Source: Catenaria anguillulae PL171
Taxonomy: Eukaryota; Blastocladiomycota; Blastocladiomycetes; Blastocladiales; Catenariaceae
Direction: 5' to 3'
Assembly: GCA_002102555.1 (NCBI GenBank)
Contig: MCFL01000327.1
Coordinates: 1 to 25,948, forward strand
DNA: 25,948 nt
A model generated the notes under the pieces. That model was not told where the DNA came from and searched no databases. It saw nothing but the letters and a program-made list of their open reading frames with translations. Position numbers and translations under genes: made by a program. This document shows, one piece after another, positions 10,442 to 20,524 of this stretch (position 1 is its first letter; each line of letters begins with the position of its first letter).

Positions 10442-11703
10442 TGTTGCTCGAGTCCATAGATTGTGGTATCTACGTAGATATGGTGTCTGAGCCTTCCCTA
10501 TTGTGTGGCATTGGGTGGGCGGCAGTTATTTTGAGCTGTAGCAGAGAGCCGATCGCGTTCAGCCATCCGTCCAACGCGTGAGACAAACTTTGTTGGCGGA
10601 TAGCACAATTACTCAGGAAACTCAGTTCGCACTGACGCCACCACGCAGCCGCTTGCGTCAAATGATTCATGCAACATTTGGCGACTCAGCACGTGGTGAG
10701 GGCATTCCTCCGTTTTTGTTTTGATTCGGCCGTATGAGTCGAGGAAAGTCTCGAGCTGATCCTGCACTTCCAGCCCTGACAGTGTGTCACATGACGGGGT
10801 TGCAAGCCAGTGCCGAGAAGAAAACAGGAAGGTTGTCAACACGTAGCGATGTAATCCTCTGTAGACTGGCGGCAATTCACGCATCGTACAAATGGACGCA
10901 GCTTCAATATCGGAACGGATTGTCAGTCGCATGGTCTTCAACGTGGTTAACAGTTTGCCCACTTTCACTTTGAATGCAGGTTTTTGGGATCCGTTTCTTC
11001 GATTCATGTGTAGCACGAAGTGCGAACAAAATTTTTTTTTTTTTTTTCGTTACATCGATCGCTTGCTCGATCAGGGTGTGGACGATCTCATCAGTCTACC
11101 AATATTGTTGAGCTTTGTCACATTTCACACGTCAGATGTATCACCATGGAATTCAGTCCATGCATTTTCGCCAATGACAGATAGCCATCAGAATCTCGCT
11201 CAGCGTAGCCTTGATCGATACGCCACTCTCCTCTCTAGCAACGAGAACGAGCAGACAAAACAATACCCCAGCACAATAAGGTTTAGGTAAGTTGCATTCC
11301 CGATTCTAAGACTGGACAAAATGCATACATAGCTCATCGGCCGAGTTCAATTCTTCTTGCACGAAAAGGCAATAACCCTTTCACGAAACATGAACCAACA
11401 TGAAGACAACCCGCCCCACGACGGGTTCCCACAATTGAAGGCGTCAGCGAGTCACCCCCTGGGTCGCGCCCTGCCCTGGCGAACGCATATTCTCATTATA
11501 CAGTCAAGGCAACGGGCCTCGATCACGAACCGGCTCCGATGCCCATGCAGACACGGCCAGTGAATGGGCCTCCATATCTGGCGGACTTGCTGGGCAATCC
11601 CTGACCATCACCGCGACAGACCACAGAACAATTTCGCGGTCAGCCAGCACTGGACCAGGCCCAGTCACCAAGGCGTTTTCCTCTCTTCCTCCACCATTCC
11701 TTC
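10442..11703. other. Gene-poor stretch upstream of CNG channel gene
   Basis: About 1.26 kb lying between the divergent CBS and CNG genes, so it contains both promoters. It has lower GC than the neighbouring genes and a T-run of about 17 at 11031-11047. A minus-strand open frame of 135 codons (11016-10609) and a plus-strand one crossing the T-run exist, but neither shows a recognisable motif or splice context. I annotate no gene. Confidence 0.5.
11031..11047. repeat. Homopolymer T-run
   Basis: An uninterrupted run of about 17 T on the plus strand in the non-coding interval upstream of the CNG channel gene. On the minus strand it is a poly-A, but I see no retroposon (no target-site duplication and no element body). 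Length is likely variable and error-prone. Confidence 0.8.
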
Positions 11704-14700
11704 ATGGCAAGATCCACAATCCGCGTCACGAACGTCCATCTCGCCCAGAGACATTCAGACGCCGCGTTATCGCGTCCACAGGCCGAGCGGTTGCGAACAG
11801 GCGCGGCCGTGACCGTGTTTGCGTCACCGACAACCTCTAATGACTCTCTTCGCGACGGCAACAAGGATGGAGATGCAGACACTACAGACTTTGAATCATC
11901 AGCCCCTCCTCTGCTTGATAAGCGGCCACGGATTACATTTGCCACCACAGTCACCTCGACAAATGTCAACTCGAGTCCAGCGGCTGGTGCATCCATTTTT
12001 TCTCGGCAGCCACAACCAGATCCTCCATCGCCCCAAACGTCGCCAACGATGGAACACGCTGCGTTAGCATTCCCACTCGGCTTCCGTCCGAAAACTGTCA
12101 GTGCCAACACCAGCGCTCAATCCCTGGGAGGCGCTCCCTTTCCCTTACTTCAGCAAGTGGTGCCCCATGGATCGCTTTACATTCGAGTAGTACCAACCTA
12201 AAGGGGGATCCGGGCGGTGGCTGTCGTCATCTCAGTCGCAAGCAAATCAGTCAAGTAGAGTGACCAACTCGCAACGACACGGCCAGAGTCCACGCCACAA
12301 TAGCACTCGACTTGCACAATCACGAAAAACGCCGCAAGGTACAGAATCGAAACCCGGCACCTTGGTTCGCCGTCACTCGGTTCAGGCGCCTGGCATGCGA
12401 GTGCGGACAGGGCGTGAGCCCAACCGACCCACTGCTGATTTGGCGCACTCAAGGAAGTCCAAATCGCGACACAGGTTCCACCTGCTCGACATCTTCCTCT
12501 CCTCGTCATCGGCTGGAACTTTTGGATCTGCCTCCTTAGCTGCGCCAGCATCCGCGTCTGCAGGAAACGGCCGCACAACAACATTTTCACGGCGGCCCTC
12601 GTTTGAAAGCAGGACGCCGAATGGGGGATCGCTACATTCAATTCACGAGGCTGCCACAGAGGAGCAGCAAGGGTCGGCATCGGAGGAAATCAGCAAAATC
12701 ATTCAAGCAATGTACAACTTTCTCTTTCTCAGCAACATCCCACCTTGTACATGACTGCCCAAAGACCGCCAGTGGGGGCGACATTGCGCTCCGTTACCAT
12801 CGAACAAGCTTGCCTGCCTGGCTCTTTTTCACCTTCCCGAGCCACTCAGTCCAAACCATCACCAACGTCACCCAAGGATATGATCATTCACGTTCTCCCA
12901 AGTGCCTATCACATTGGCCCAACAGCTTCTCCGTCCTTCAAAGTTGGCGGAGTGGCCAGGAAACGAGCGATGACCAGGAGGCTGACCAAATGGATGACCC
13001 GGCGACTCATTCACCTTGGTATCCAATGTTTATGCGCCGGATTTTTCGTGCGCTCTACTCGCATTTTTGGATTCCTGCCTCTGAGCGACTTGCCCCAAGT
13101 ATGCAGAATGCCTTTTCGAACCCAAACTCTCGCCTTTGGCTTGCCTTGGATATTATGGTATCGCTCGCCGACTTGTTTTACATGATTGTGATACCTGTTG
13201 CGCTGGCCTTTGTTTGCGACACACCCAAGGGATTTACAAACGTGCAGTTCGGCGTCGACATTGTCATGATGTTTGCGCTGGTCTTGGATTACCACCGCCC
13301 TCGAAGGGACAAGTATGGCCAGTTGATTACGGATCCCGTGCAACGAAAACGCAACTTTTGGGAGTCTGGAAGCAACCGGCGAAAGGTTGTTCAGCTGCAT
13401 CCCGTTTGATTGGATGATGCATTGGCTACTCAGCGTCTATCTCCCTCATGGGATTCGCCAATGCAACAATCCGACAAGTGTTTACGAGTTTAGCGATGGA
13501 ACAGTGTCCTTGTCAAGGACAGTTGCAAGCGGTGCTCAGTTAGTGCAAGTGCATGAGCGGTACTCATACAATCACAAGTACGGACACTCCCAATCACACA
13601 GCGCGAAATGTCCACTCATACCCCTTGCTGCTCCCACACTATATAGGGACATTGACACGTATGCTGTTGCATTTACTGCTGTCCGCCTCATCCGACTCTT
13701 GCACATTTCCGACACCATTGTCTGGTTTCGAATCATGCGCGTCTCGGGCCTCAGTCGGGCCATCAGTCGTCTGGCAAAGAACTTGCTCGCGGCAGCCTAT
13801 ATTTCGCTGTGGAATGCGGTTCTCTTTTGGTTCTTGAGCTCGCACCTCGACAGTCCCAAGCGATACATTGTCAATTACATGTTCGATCCAGACACGCAAA
13901 TCCCGACTTCGTTTACAGAACGTCTCACTTGGGCATAGTACGCTTGGTTGAGTCGTTCCACTCATGCTGTCGCCACGACTGACGATTGTCTCGCTCACAG
14001 CGTCGATGGGCAAAAAGCCTTGTTCTTCATTCTCCGCGAGGTCAAGCTTGTACAAGAGTCGCGTATCAGGTATACTTGTTCCAATCGAGCGGCACTCACA
14101 TTGTATCTGACACTGACATGGCTTGTTCCTGCAGGCAGTGGAGATGATGCTTGGCGCCATTGTTTATGGTGTGTCCATTTACACTTGTCAGATGTATTTG
14201 CCTGTCGCAGTTGCTTACTGAGGCTCTTGGCGCTTGTGTGTTTTAGGAAGCATCTTTGGAAATCTTGTGAGTATAGTGAAAAGTCTCGACGACCAAGCCG
14301 AATTCGACAAGACTATCAAGCAGCGCAACTTCAAAAGGCGTACCTGCGACAGTACTTGATTGAGAACCAGTTTCCGCAGTCGCTTCAGCAGCGCATCCTC
14401 GATCAAGAAGAACTCGACTTTGCGCTCAAGAAAGGTGCGCTGCAATGTTTATGCTAACTTGAACTTGCTTGTAGCGACCTGACCGGCTCTGTTGTTTGGC
14501 AAAAAATAGGGATGGACATGGACGCAATCTTCAACACATTCCCACGCACCATGAAACAAGAAATACTCGTGCATCTGTACTGGGATCTCATCAGCAAAGT
14601 TCCGCTTTTCTCCAAGACGTCCGACATGTTCAAACTCGCTTTGCTCGAGCGCATCTCGACTGTTTCCGTTCAGTCTGGCTTCTATGTACGCATGACTTTT

Positions 14701-15553
14701 GCGCATTGCACAACGGGGGCAATAGGCCACTGAAAAGTATCCACTCTTGAAATGAGCAGATCTTCAAAGCTGGCGACGCCGGGACCGACCTGTTCTTCAT
14801 CAAGCGAGGCAGCGTGCAAATTCTCACTGGCGATGAATCCAAAGTCATTGTGACCTTGCAAGCCGGTGCGCCGCCCCGATGCCCAACTTTCATGGATTCC
14901 TTTGCGTCAGAACACTAACCAAACCTATCCTGCGAATAGGCGCGTTCTTTGGAGAAATAGCCCTCGTCGAAGACTGCACACGCACTGCGACCGCCAAAAC
15001 CGCCTCGGAAACGCAACTGTGCGCACTTAGCAACCCGACTTTCTTGAAATCATGCGCGCGTATCCAGCCATGGCTGAGCTTGTCCACCAGCACGTCAAGG
15101 AAAAGCACGAAGCAGATGCGCGGCGAAAAGCAGAAGAGGAGCGTGCCAAGCTGGAAGCAGCAGCCAAGGCCGCACTCGAAAACCAACCAGCAGAATCGAT
15201 CACACCACTCTGGATTGCTCTCTGGCATGCTCAACCGCGCACGAAACGGGACTCTGTCAAGGCATGCAACGTTACTGCGCGGTGGATCAGGCTCAAAAGG
15301 ACCGTCGCTTGCGGGCACACTTAAGGTTGGCACAATCAAGCGGCAGCTCATGTCTCGCAAGGATGCTGTGGTCGGGTCAATACGGTCACTTGCATCTGGT
15401 CCTGGTGGAAGTCGAGCGGGTGACGATTTGAAGAATTTGGAGGCGTCGCGGCATGGTCTTGTGTCGGGCGGTGAACTTCAGCAAATGTTCACGGCAAATC
15501 GACCATTGAGCGAAGAGGGAATTGCCAAGGTGGAGGATCCAGACGTGAGGTAA
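11704..15553 (+). CDS. Cyclic-nucleotide-gated (CNBD) cation channel
   Basis: The N-terminal ~400 codons are Ser/Thr/Pro/Gln-rich and disordered. Membrane segments follow: LWLALDIMVSLADLFYMIV (S1), FGVDIVMMFALVLD (S2), LFSCIPFDWMMHWLL (S3), the S4-like RLIRLLHISDTIVWFRIMRV, then S5. S6 is VEMMLGAIVYGSIFGN, leading into a C-linker (IVKSLDDQAEF, YLRQYLIENQFPQSLQQRI). The cyclic-nucleotide-binding domain has IFKAGDAGTDLFFIKRGSV and the phosphate-binding cassette AFFGEIALVEDCTRTATA with its conserved Arg. A coiled-coil and basic tail end at TAA 15551-15553. Clear introns: 14169-14246, 14435-14509, 14686-14759, 14866-14939, and one ending at 14134 (donor 14041 or 14050). Single-base corrections are needed near 13388, 14333, 15044 and 15188, and in the N-terminal region. 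The pore region overlaps a possible 63-nt intron (13938-14000). The start codon is a guess. Blastocladialean fungi use such channels in zoospore phototaxis. Confidence 0.9.
13938..14000 (+). other. Candidate 63-nt intron over the CNG pore, with in-frame TAG
   Basis: The segment starts GTACGC, a donor also used at 14686, has CTGAC near its 3' end and finishes CTCACAG. It is 63 nt, a multiple of three. Spliced, the protein reads through from TWA to Y-VDGQKALFF. Unspliced, the frame meets TAG at 13936-13938 and then continues open as YAWLSRSTHAVATTDD, which sits where a pore helix and filter are expected. Whether it is an intron, or pore-coding sequence with an erroneous stop, cannot be settled from the sequence. 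Confidence 0.5.
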
Positions 15554-15805
15554 AGAATAGCGGAGAACGAGAGCAAGGGCCAGGTGGATTGTATTCATGA
15601 TGCTCTGGGTTTTCTTGCCGACATGTATTGTACTTTTTTGTGTGCGGACTCGCCACATGAAAGCAGACAGGATTGCTTGCCCAATGGTCACAAGATCTGC
15701 AGCATTGTTCTGTCGCACTTATTTACCGCAGAGGACCTTGGATTGTCATGAGCAGCGGCCCATCCGGCCGGGCCGGATGCAAAAGGAAAGCGGCAAAAGT
15801 GAAAA
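15554..15805. other. 3' flank of CNG gene and tRNA 3' flank
   Basis: About 250 bp between the channel stop and the 3' end of the minus-strand tRNA. It holds the channel 3' UTR. AAAA at 15802-15805 reads as a TTTT Pol III terminator for the tRNA. A CCGGCCGGGCCGG-like GC-rich inverted stretch lies at about 15765-15778. No gene seen. Confidence 0.5.
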
Positions 15806-15877
15806 TGAGGCGTGAGTGATTCGAACACCCAACCTTCTGATCTGGAGTCAGACGCGCTACCGTTGCGCCAACGCCCC
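15806..15877 (-). tRNA. tRNA-Trp (anticodon CCA)
   Basis: 72 nt, intronless. All arms pair: acceptor GGGGCGT/ACGCCTC (one G-T) with discriminator A, D-arm GCGC/GCGC with loop AACGGTA, anticodon arm TCTGA/TCAGA with loop CTCCAGA (anticodon CCA), five-base variable loop, and T-arm GGGTG/CACTC (one G-T) with loop TTCGAAT. The A box TGGCGCAACGG and B box GTTCGAATC match eukaryotic Pol III internal promoters. TTTT follows immediately on the minus strand (15805-15802) as the terminator. The anticodon arm is identical to that of animal and fungal nuclear tRNA-Trp as I know it. Confidence 0.97.
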
Positions 15878-16620
15878 TCTTGTTATTACATAGGGTACAA
15901 AAGTCGGCTATATTGCGAGAACAAAATTGAGCTCGATGTCAGAGCCACAGCCGCGTGATTCGCTCACGGAACGGTGGAATGTGATTTTCTGATTAATCCT
16001 ACCGCAGATTTTGACAGCTTCAGCGTTGATTTACTGCAATTCCTTCATGATTTCATTCTGCAGTTGTCGAGCAACATGTTGACTTGGGTTTGCACTTGGT
16101 TGGCGTAGTTGTGGACGCGAACAGGACGCGTTTCGGTCACCGTCCAGCAAAAGGATCGCCGAGAAGAGAATATGCACTATCGCAGCAGGTCAAAATGAAA
16201 ATGAAAACGCAATGTCATTTGCAGATATCGCTGAGCTTCCCGGCCCTTGTATTGGATCGGCTGGCTAGAACGCAGAGAACCGCAGAGTTCTCTTGTTGAA
16301 CCAACGTCAGTTGCCGTAATGAGTTCCAGGTGTACAGCCATGTACCTAGGCAACAGCTCTGCCTTGCGTGAGACGGCCGAGAGCTGGATTTTTTAACCAA
16401 CTTGAGTGGTTCAGGCCGTTTGCCATCGTTGTCCCTCTGACCAAGCTTCACTGGACTCCTGTTCCTGCCTGTCCCAGCCGGGCGAGCGCAAAGAATCATC
16501 AATCAATTTCGATTCATGCCAAGTTCGCCAAACCATCAAACCACTCATGGCAATACTCTAGCTCTGTGACTCGTTTGTCATTTTGACCCTCGACTACCTT
16601 TTTTTCCCACCCAACTCGCA
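15878..16620. other. Intergenic, upstream of tRNA-Trp and ENGase
   Basis: About 740 bp. It contains the 5' flank of the minus-strand tRNA and the promoter of the plus-strand ENGase. The reading frame used by the first recognisable ENGase exon is closed by TGA at 16584-16586 and has no ATG between there and the conserved region, so a short first exon may lie here, spliced at the CTCGCAG acceptor ending at 16621. A pyrimidine tract (16600-16610) precedes that acceptor. Nothing else recognised. Confidence 0.4.
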
Positions 16621-16621
16621 G

Positions 16622-18873
16622 CCTGACCGTCGGCGCCACGTCGACATCAACATTCTGTCCGGGTCCCCATCATCATCATCATCATGGCGAGGCACACCCG
16701 CCCTTCTTCGATTCTCTCGTCGACGTCTTGGGTTGGTCTTATGATCCCGGAATCGATGATCCATGGATCCCGGTTGTCGAACTGCCCCGCCGAGCAAAAA
16801 CGGCGGTAATGGATCGCCGCCGAAAGCTGATGGTTTGTCACGACATGATGGGTGGTTACACGATGGAAGACGGTGCACCAAACGGATTTGCATCAGCTGA
16901 GGCGACACAACCCGCCCGAACCACGGCGTTCACAGTCCATCATACTGCCCTGATCGATTCCTTTATCTAGTGCGTCTGCGCCGTGAACCTGCATGTCGTC
17001 GTGCTTTGTCCTGTGATCCTCGAGCGGGTTTCTGACCCTTGACGGACGCATTCGCTATCCATGTAGCTTCTCGCATCATCGGGTGACTGTACCGCCGCCT
17101 CAATGGACCAACCTCGCTCACCAATGCGGTTCTCTGTCTCTTGGCACCCTCATTTTTGAATGGGCAGAGTCGCTCTCAGATCTCATGCTCTTCATGTACG
17201 GGGACGCTGGATTGGCTTGGCATCACGCATTTCAGCTGCGCTCGCACAAGGATTATCCAATGCCTCCCCTTCCGCAATCAGTGTCCTTTGACATTTGCGA
17301 TCGTATCGGTACACATTGTCTCTTGTCGTCGGCATTCGGTCACCCGCTCACGCCATGATGACAGTTGAATTGACCAAACGCTACAAGCTCGACGGCTGGC
17401 TTCTCAACATCGAAGTTCCTCTGCCCGGTGGCCCGCAACAAGCGCGCGACCTCATCCACCTCACGGCCTATTTTGAATCCCAACTTAAACTCCACGTTGG
17501 CCACCATGTACAACTCGTGTGGTACGACTCGGTTACCACTGAAGGCAAGCTGCAGTGGCAAGATCATCTCAGCGCCCTCAATGCGCCGTTTTTCCACGTC
17601 GCTTCGTCCATCTTTATCAACTACACATATGGCCCATTCCACGTCCAAGCCTCGTCGCAGCGAGCCAACTCACGCCGTCATGACGTGTACATGGGCGTCG
17701 ATGTGTTTGGACGCAACATGCTGGGTGGCGGTGGGATCGAGTGCCGTATTCCGCAGCAGATCGCTTCGTGGGCAGATGTGTCGACAGCCTTGTTTGCCCC
17801 CGGCTGGGTGTACGAGTCGACGCGAGAGGACGAGTCGAGCGGGCGGCCAGGGTGGATGGAGGTGGAGCGAGAAATGTGGTCGAGGCTCGCTCTGGAATGG
17901 GTGGATGCAAGGATGGTCGGAAGACCATTTGTGGCCGATGACCATGATCAGTTCAATACTTTCTTTTGTGGGCATCCGGTGATTACTTTGCATTGGCCGG
18001 ATCGGTATCTATGCGCAACTCTCTTTCCCTTTGCGGTGCTCCCGAACAAAGTGTACTGACATGCAAGCGGCGAAATGTCTAGATTGTCCAGCGTGGATTC
18101 TGGGCAAACCATTCCATTCAATCGCCGTTGCCACTGCTTGCCCAACCTGGCGTTTCCCTCCACCATGCCGAAGCCTTTTTTGGTGGCAGTTGTGTCCGGC
18201 TCGACAGCTCTACCACTCTCACGCTTCCGTTTGTACCTGTCACAATCCACCCTGACTCGGTCCTGTTGCTCGTTTACAAAAACACCGACACCGAATCAAG
18301 ATCAATCCCCTCGATTAGCTGCACGCTTTACGATCCGGATGCCAGCGGTCCTGTTTCAACTGCATCCACGGTATCGGCCGAATCATCATGCTCAATCGTC
18401 GACTCGGGCTGGTACATGGTGAAATTGTTATTGGGCGACATTTGCAGCCACCGCCCATCCAGCTCGCCGGCCCCCGCCGCCGCCCGCATCTCGCCAGCGT
18501 CCGCATTCATTCCAGCGACAATGGAGGTCTCCTTCTCGGACAGCTTTGCCTCCACCGCCCATCTCTTGCTTGTGACATAGGTTCCCTTTCATCGACGCTC
18601 GGGTCGTTGCTGGAAGACAAGTTCACGTCTGACCCGACATCGCCTGGATGGCTTTCGTCGACGAGATGCAAGCTGCCGCAGGGAACGCCGCTGATGGCGT
18701 TTACCGAAACAGCCAAAGGACAAGCAAGGCGGTTACTGCGGGTGTGGGTTCAGGGTGACCCTTGGGATTCGGTTCATGAAGCCGATACATCGACACTTGC
18801 TGGCGAAGATGGCGATTTGGGCAAGGTTGTGGTTGAGTGGTGGCCATACTGGCGCACATGTGCTGAGCATTAA
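16622..18873 (+). CDS. ENGASE: Cytosolic endo-beta-N-acetylglucosaminidase, GH85
   Basis: GH85 enzymes cleave the chitobiose core of N-glycans; the cytosolic form acts on free oligosaccharides released from misfolded glycoproteins. Motifs in order: LMVCHDMMGGY, then across a 97-nt intron (16970-17066) IYFSHHRVTVPPPQWTN, LGTLIFEW, then across a 56-nt intron (17309-17364) RYKLDGWLLNIEVPL, which holds the catalytic Asn-x-Glu pair, VWYDSVTTEGKLQWQD, DVYMGVDVFGRNMLGGGG and LFAPGWVYE. A third intron (17979-18082) leads to RGFWANHSIQSPLP and AFFGGSCVRL in the C-terminal beta domains. The frame then ends at TAG 18578-18580, while a coding-like frame one step over (LLLGQLCLHRP, ending WWPYWRTCAEH) continues to TAA 18871-18873; one missing base between about 18440 and 18530 would join them. 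No signal peptide is visible. The start codon was not found and may be in an upstream exon. Confidence 0.92.
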
Positions 18874-18948
18874 ATAATGAAACGACTTGCATTGGAGGGA
18901 GCCAAACAGAACCTGAAAAGTATATGACCTTGTCGGTTAAATATCCGT

Positions 18949-20303
18949 TTACCTAATCAACTTTGCTGACACCTCATTCATGACCTCCTGATACACTGCC
19001 GCATACTGGTCATCCTGGCACATCAACCGATCCTGCATCTCGTCCACCATCTTTGTTTCGACCACTGCTCGTAAATCCCGCCTGCCCAAGGTGCCTGAAG
19101 CCGTTGGCCGCCCCTGCAACGGCTGGTGCAAGATGCCGATCGTGCGCTGTAGATTGGAAATGGCCTGCGCCGACATGCCCGTGAGCGCATTCATGCTGGC
19201 GGCAACCATGGCGAGCTGATCTTGGGCACTTGATGACGAGGTGGTTGCTGCGAGTGCGGATCCGATTTGGTTGATGGCGGCAAAGACAGTGAATGAGGTG
19301 CGGTGCACAAACATGGATAGGTCGTAGGGCGTCCACCACAGGTATGTGTGCAGGAAATTGGTCACGGTGGGCGAGAGTTGGCCAGTGGCGGTGGTGAGGT
19401 CAAGGAAAATGAAAACGAAGAAGCCGACAACACGCCTGAGGGCACAGCGTTTGCAGGTGAGTGGTCGGTCCGTGAAATGCTGAAAAAGAATGGGATTCGG
19501 AATCAAGGTATGTACCAATACGTGCCATGCGATGCTCCGCGAAAGAGCATCATGAGCGTGATCAGCCCGCCATACATGAGATACACGGGCATCAATCCAT
19601 GGGCAATGTACATCTTGACCACTTTACTGTAATCCTCGCACTCAATCTTGACACCCGACGACCCAGCACGCCCTCCTCTGCCACGACCTTGGCGCCGGTT
19701 TCCACTATTCCCGTCGTTGGCACAATAGGCAGCCATGGCTGGGCCCATCAAGTCGTGAATGTTGCGCGACGCCGTGCTTTCCAGCACGGCACGAGCGGAT
19801 TGGACCTTGCCAAACATGATTGGCGCATCTGGCGACGAATTCTTGTCCGGATGGAACTGCAGCGAAAGGTGGCGGAACCGAGAGCGAAGCAATGCCAGAC
19901 CTTCGGTTGCAGTCGCTGATTCCGTGGCATCGGTATCTGCCTGCAGGTGTACTTGTTCGACCAAAGTGGATGGCGGAACACCAATCACCTCATAGTGGTT
20001 GAGGGCCCGCGACTGGAGAGTGTTGTGCATCGAGTAGACGAGCGTGCAGAGAATTATAAAGGCGCATGTCCATGCCCGATGCTTGATCCACAGATGCGAT
20101 CCCTTTGGCGGCGGTCCATTGCCTCGCCGCGACCCTGAATACCAGAGCGAGTGCAGGTAAGGCAGCGCACGGTCGGCGATCAGGCTTGGGAAGTAGAACC
20201 AGAGCATGCTCTTGAAAAAGTCACCCATTTCGTCAAAGACGGCCGAGGCCGGGCCACCGGCTTCATTGCCCGAGCTCGAGTCATAGTAGTCGTCGTTATC
20301 CAT
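18949..20303 (-). CDS. Multi-pass J-domain (DnaJ/Hsp40) membrane protein
   Basis: Exons 20303-19516 and 19435-18949 join across an 80-nt GTACAT...CCTCAG intron (19436-19515), giving an uninterrupted 424-residue protein from the ATG at 20303. The same frame extends to an upstream ATG (20516), but that would leave only 8 bp before the eL8 start, so I prefer 20303. A membrane segment (residues about 78-95, AWTCAFIILCTLVYSM) precedes the J domain (about 101-187: NHYEVIGVPP, an insertion, LRSRFRHLSLQFHPDKN). The HPD motif is at 151-153, the Hsp70 contact. A Gly/Arg-rich linker and three further hydrophobic segments follow (about 235-255, 263-280, 305-330). The membrane-J-membrane layout recalls ER J-proteins such as Sec63, but no Sec63/Brl domain is seen, so the subfamily is unassigned. 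It ends 75 bp from the convergent ENGase stop. Confidence 0.88.
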
Positions 20304-20524
20304 TGTTGTTTTGCGGCAATCAATCGTTGCATTTTGCGAGCGAGTCTCGTGTGCACATGGATCGGCGCAGATCCTGGAGAAGACTAGCTCCGGGTCGCCG
20401 ATCCCGCCTTGTATTCGGCATCCACCACAAACCCCAACGATGACAGACTCCGAACGTGACCAAGGATGCGCTTCCCTCTCCCTCCACACGGCACACCTTT
20501 TAGTCGCCTCTATCAATCATCACA
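20304..20524. promoter_or_regulatory. Divergent promoter, J-protein (-) and eL8 (+)
   Basis: 221 bp between two divergent start codons. The eL8 side has a pyrimidine-rich tract (20471-20487, CTTCCCTCTCCCTCCAC), reminiscent of the pyrimidine-rich 5' regions of ribosomal protein genes. No TATA box was seen. Co-regulation of a ribosomal protein and a J-protein is possible but unproven. Confidence 0.55.

Noticed and set aside
12714-12732. 19-nt GTACAA...CTCAG mini-intron in the CNG N-terminal region
   Set aside because: Too short to splice. The region is disordered and a base error explains the frame change.
13936-13938. Reassigned UAG codon in the CNG channel
   Set aside because: Only one such case. 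Other genes here use TAA or TGA stops normally, and an intron or base error explains it more simply.
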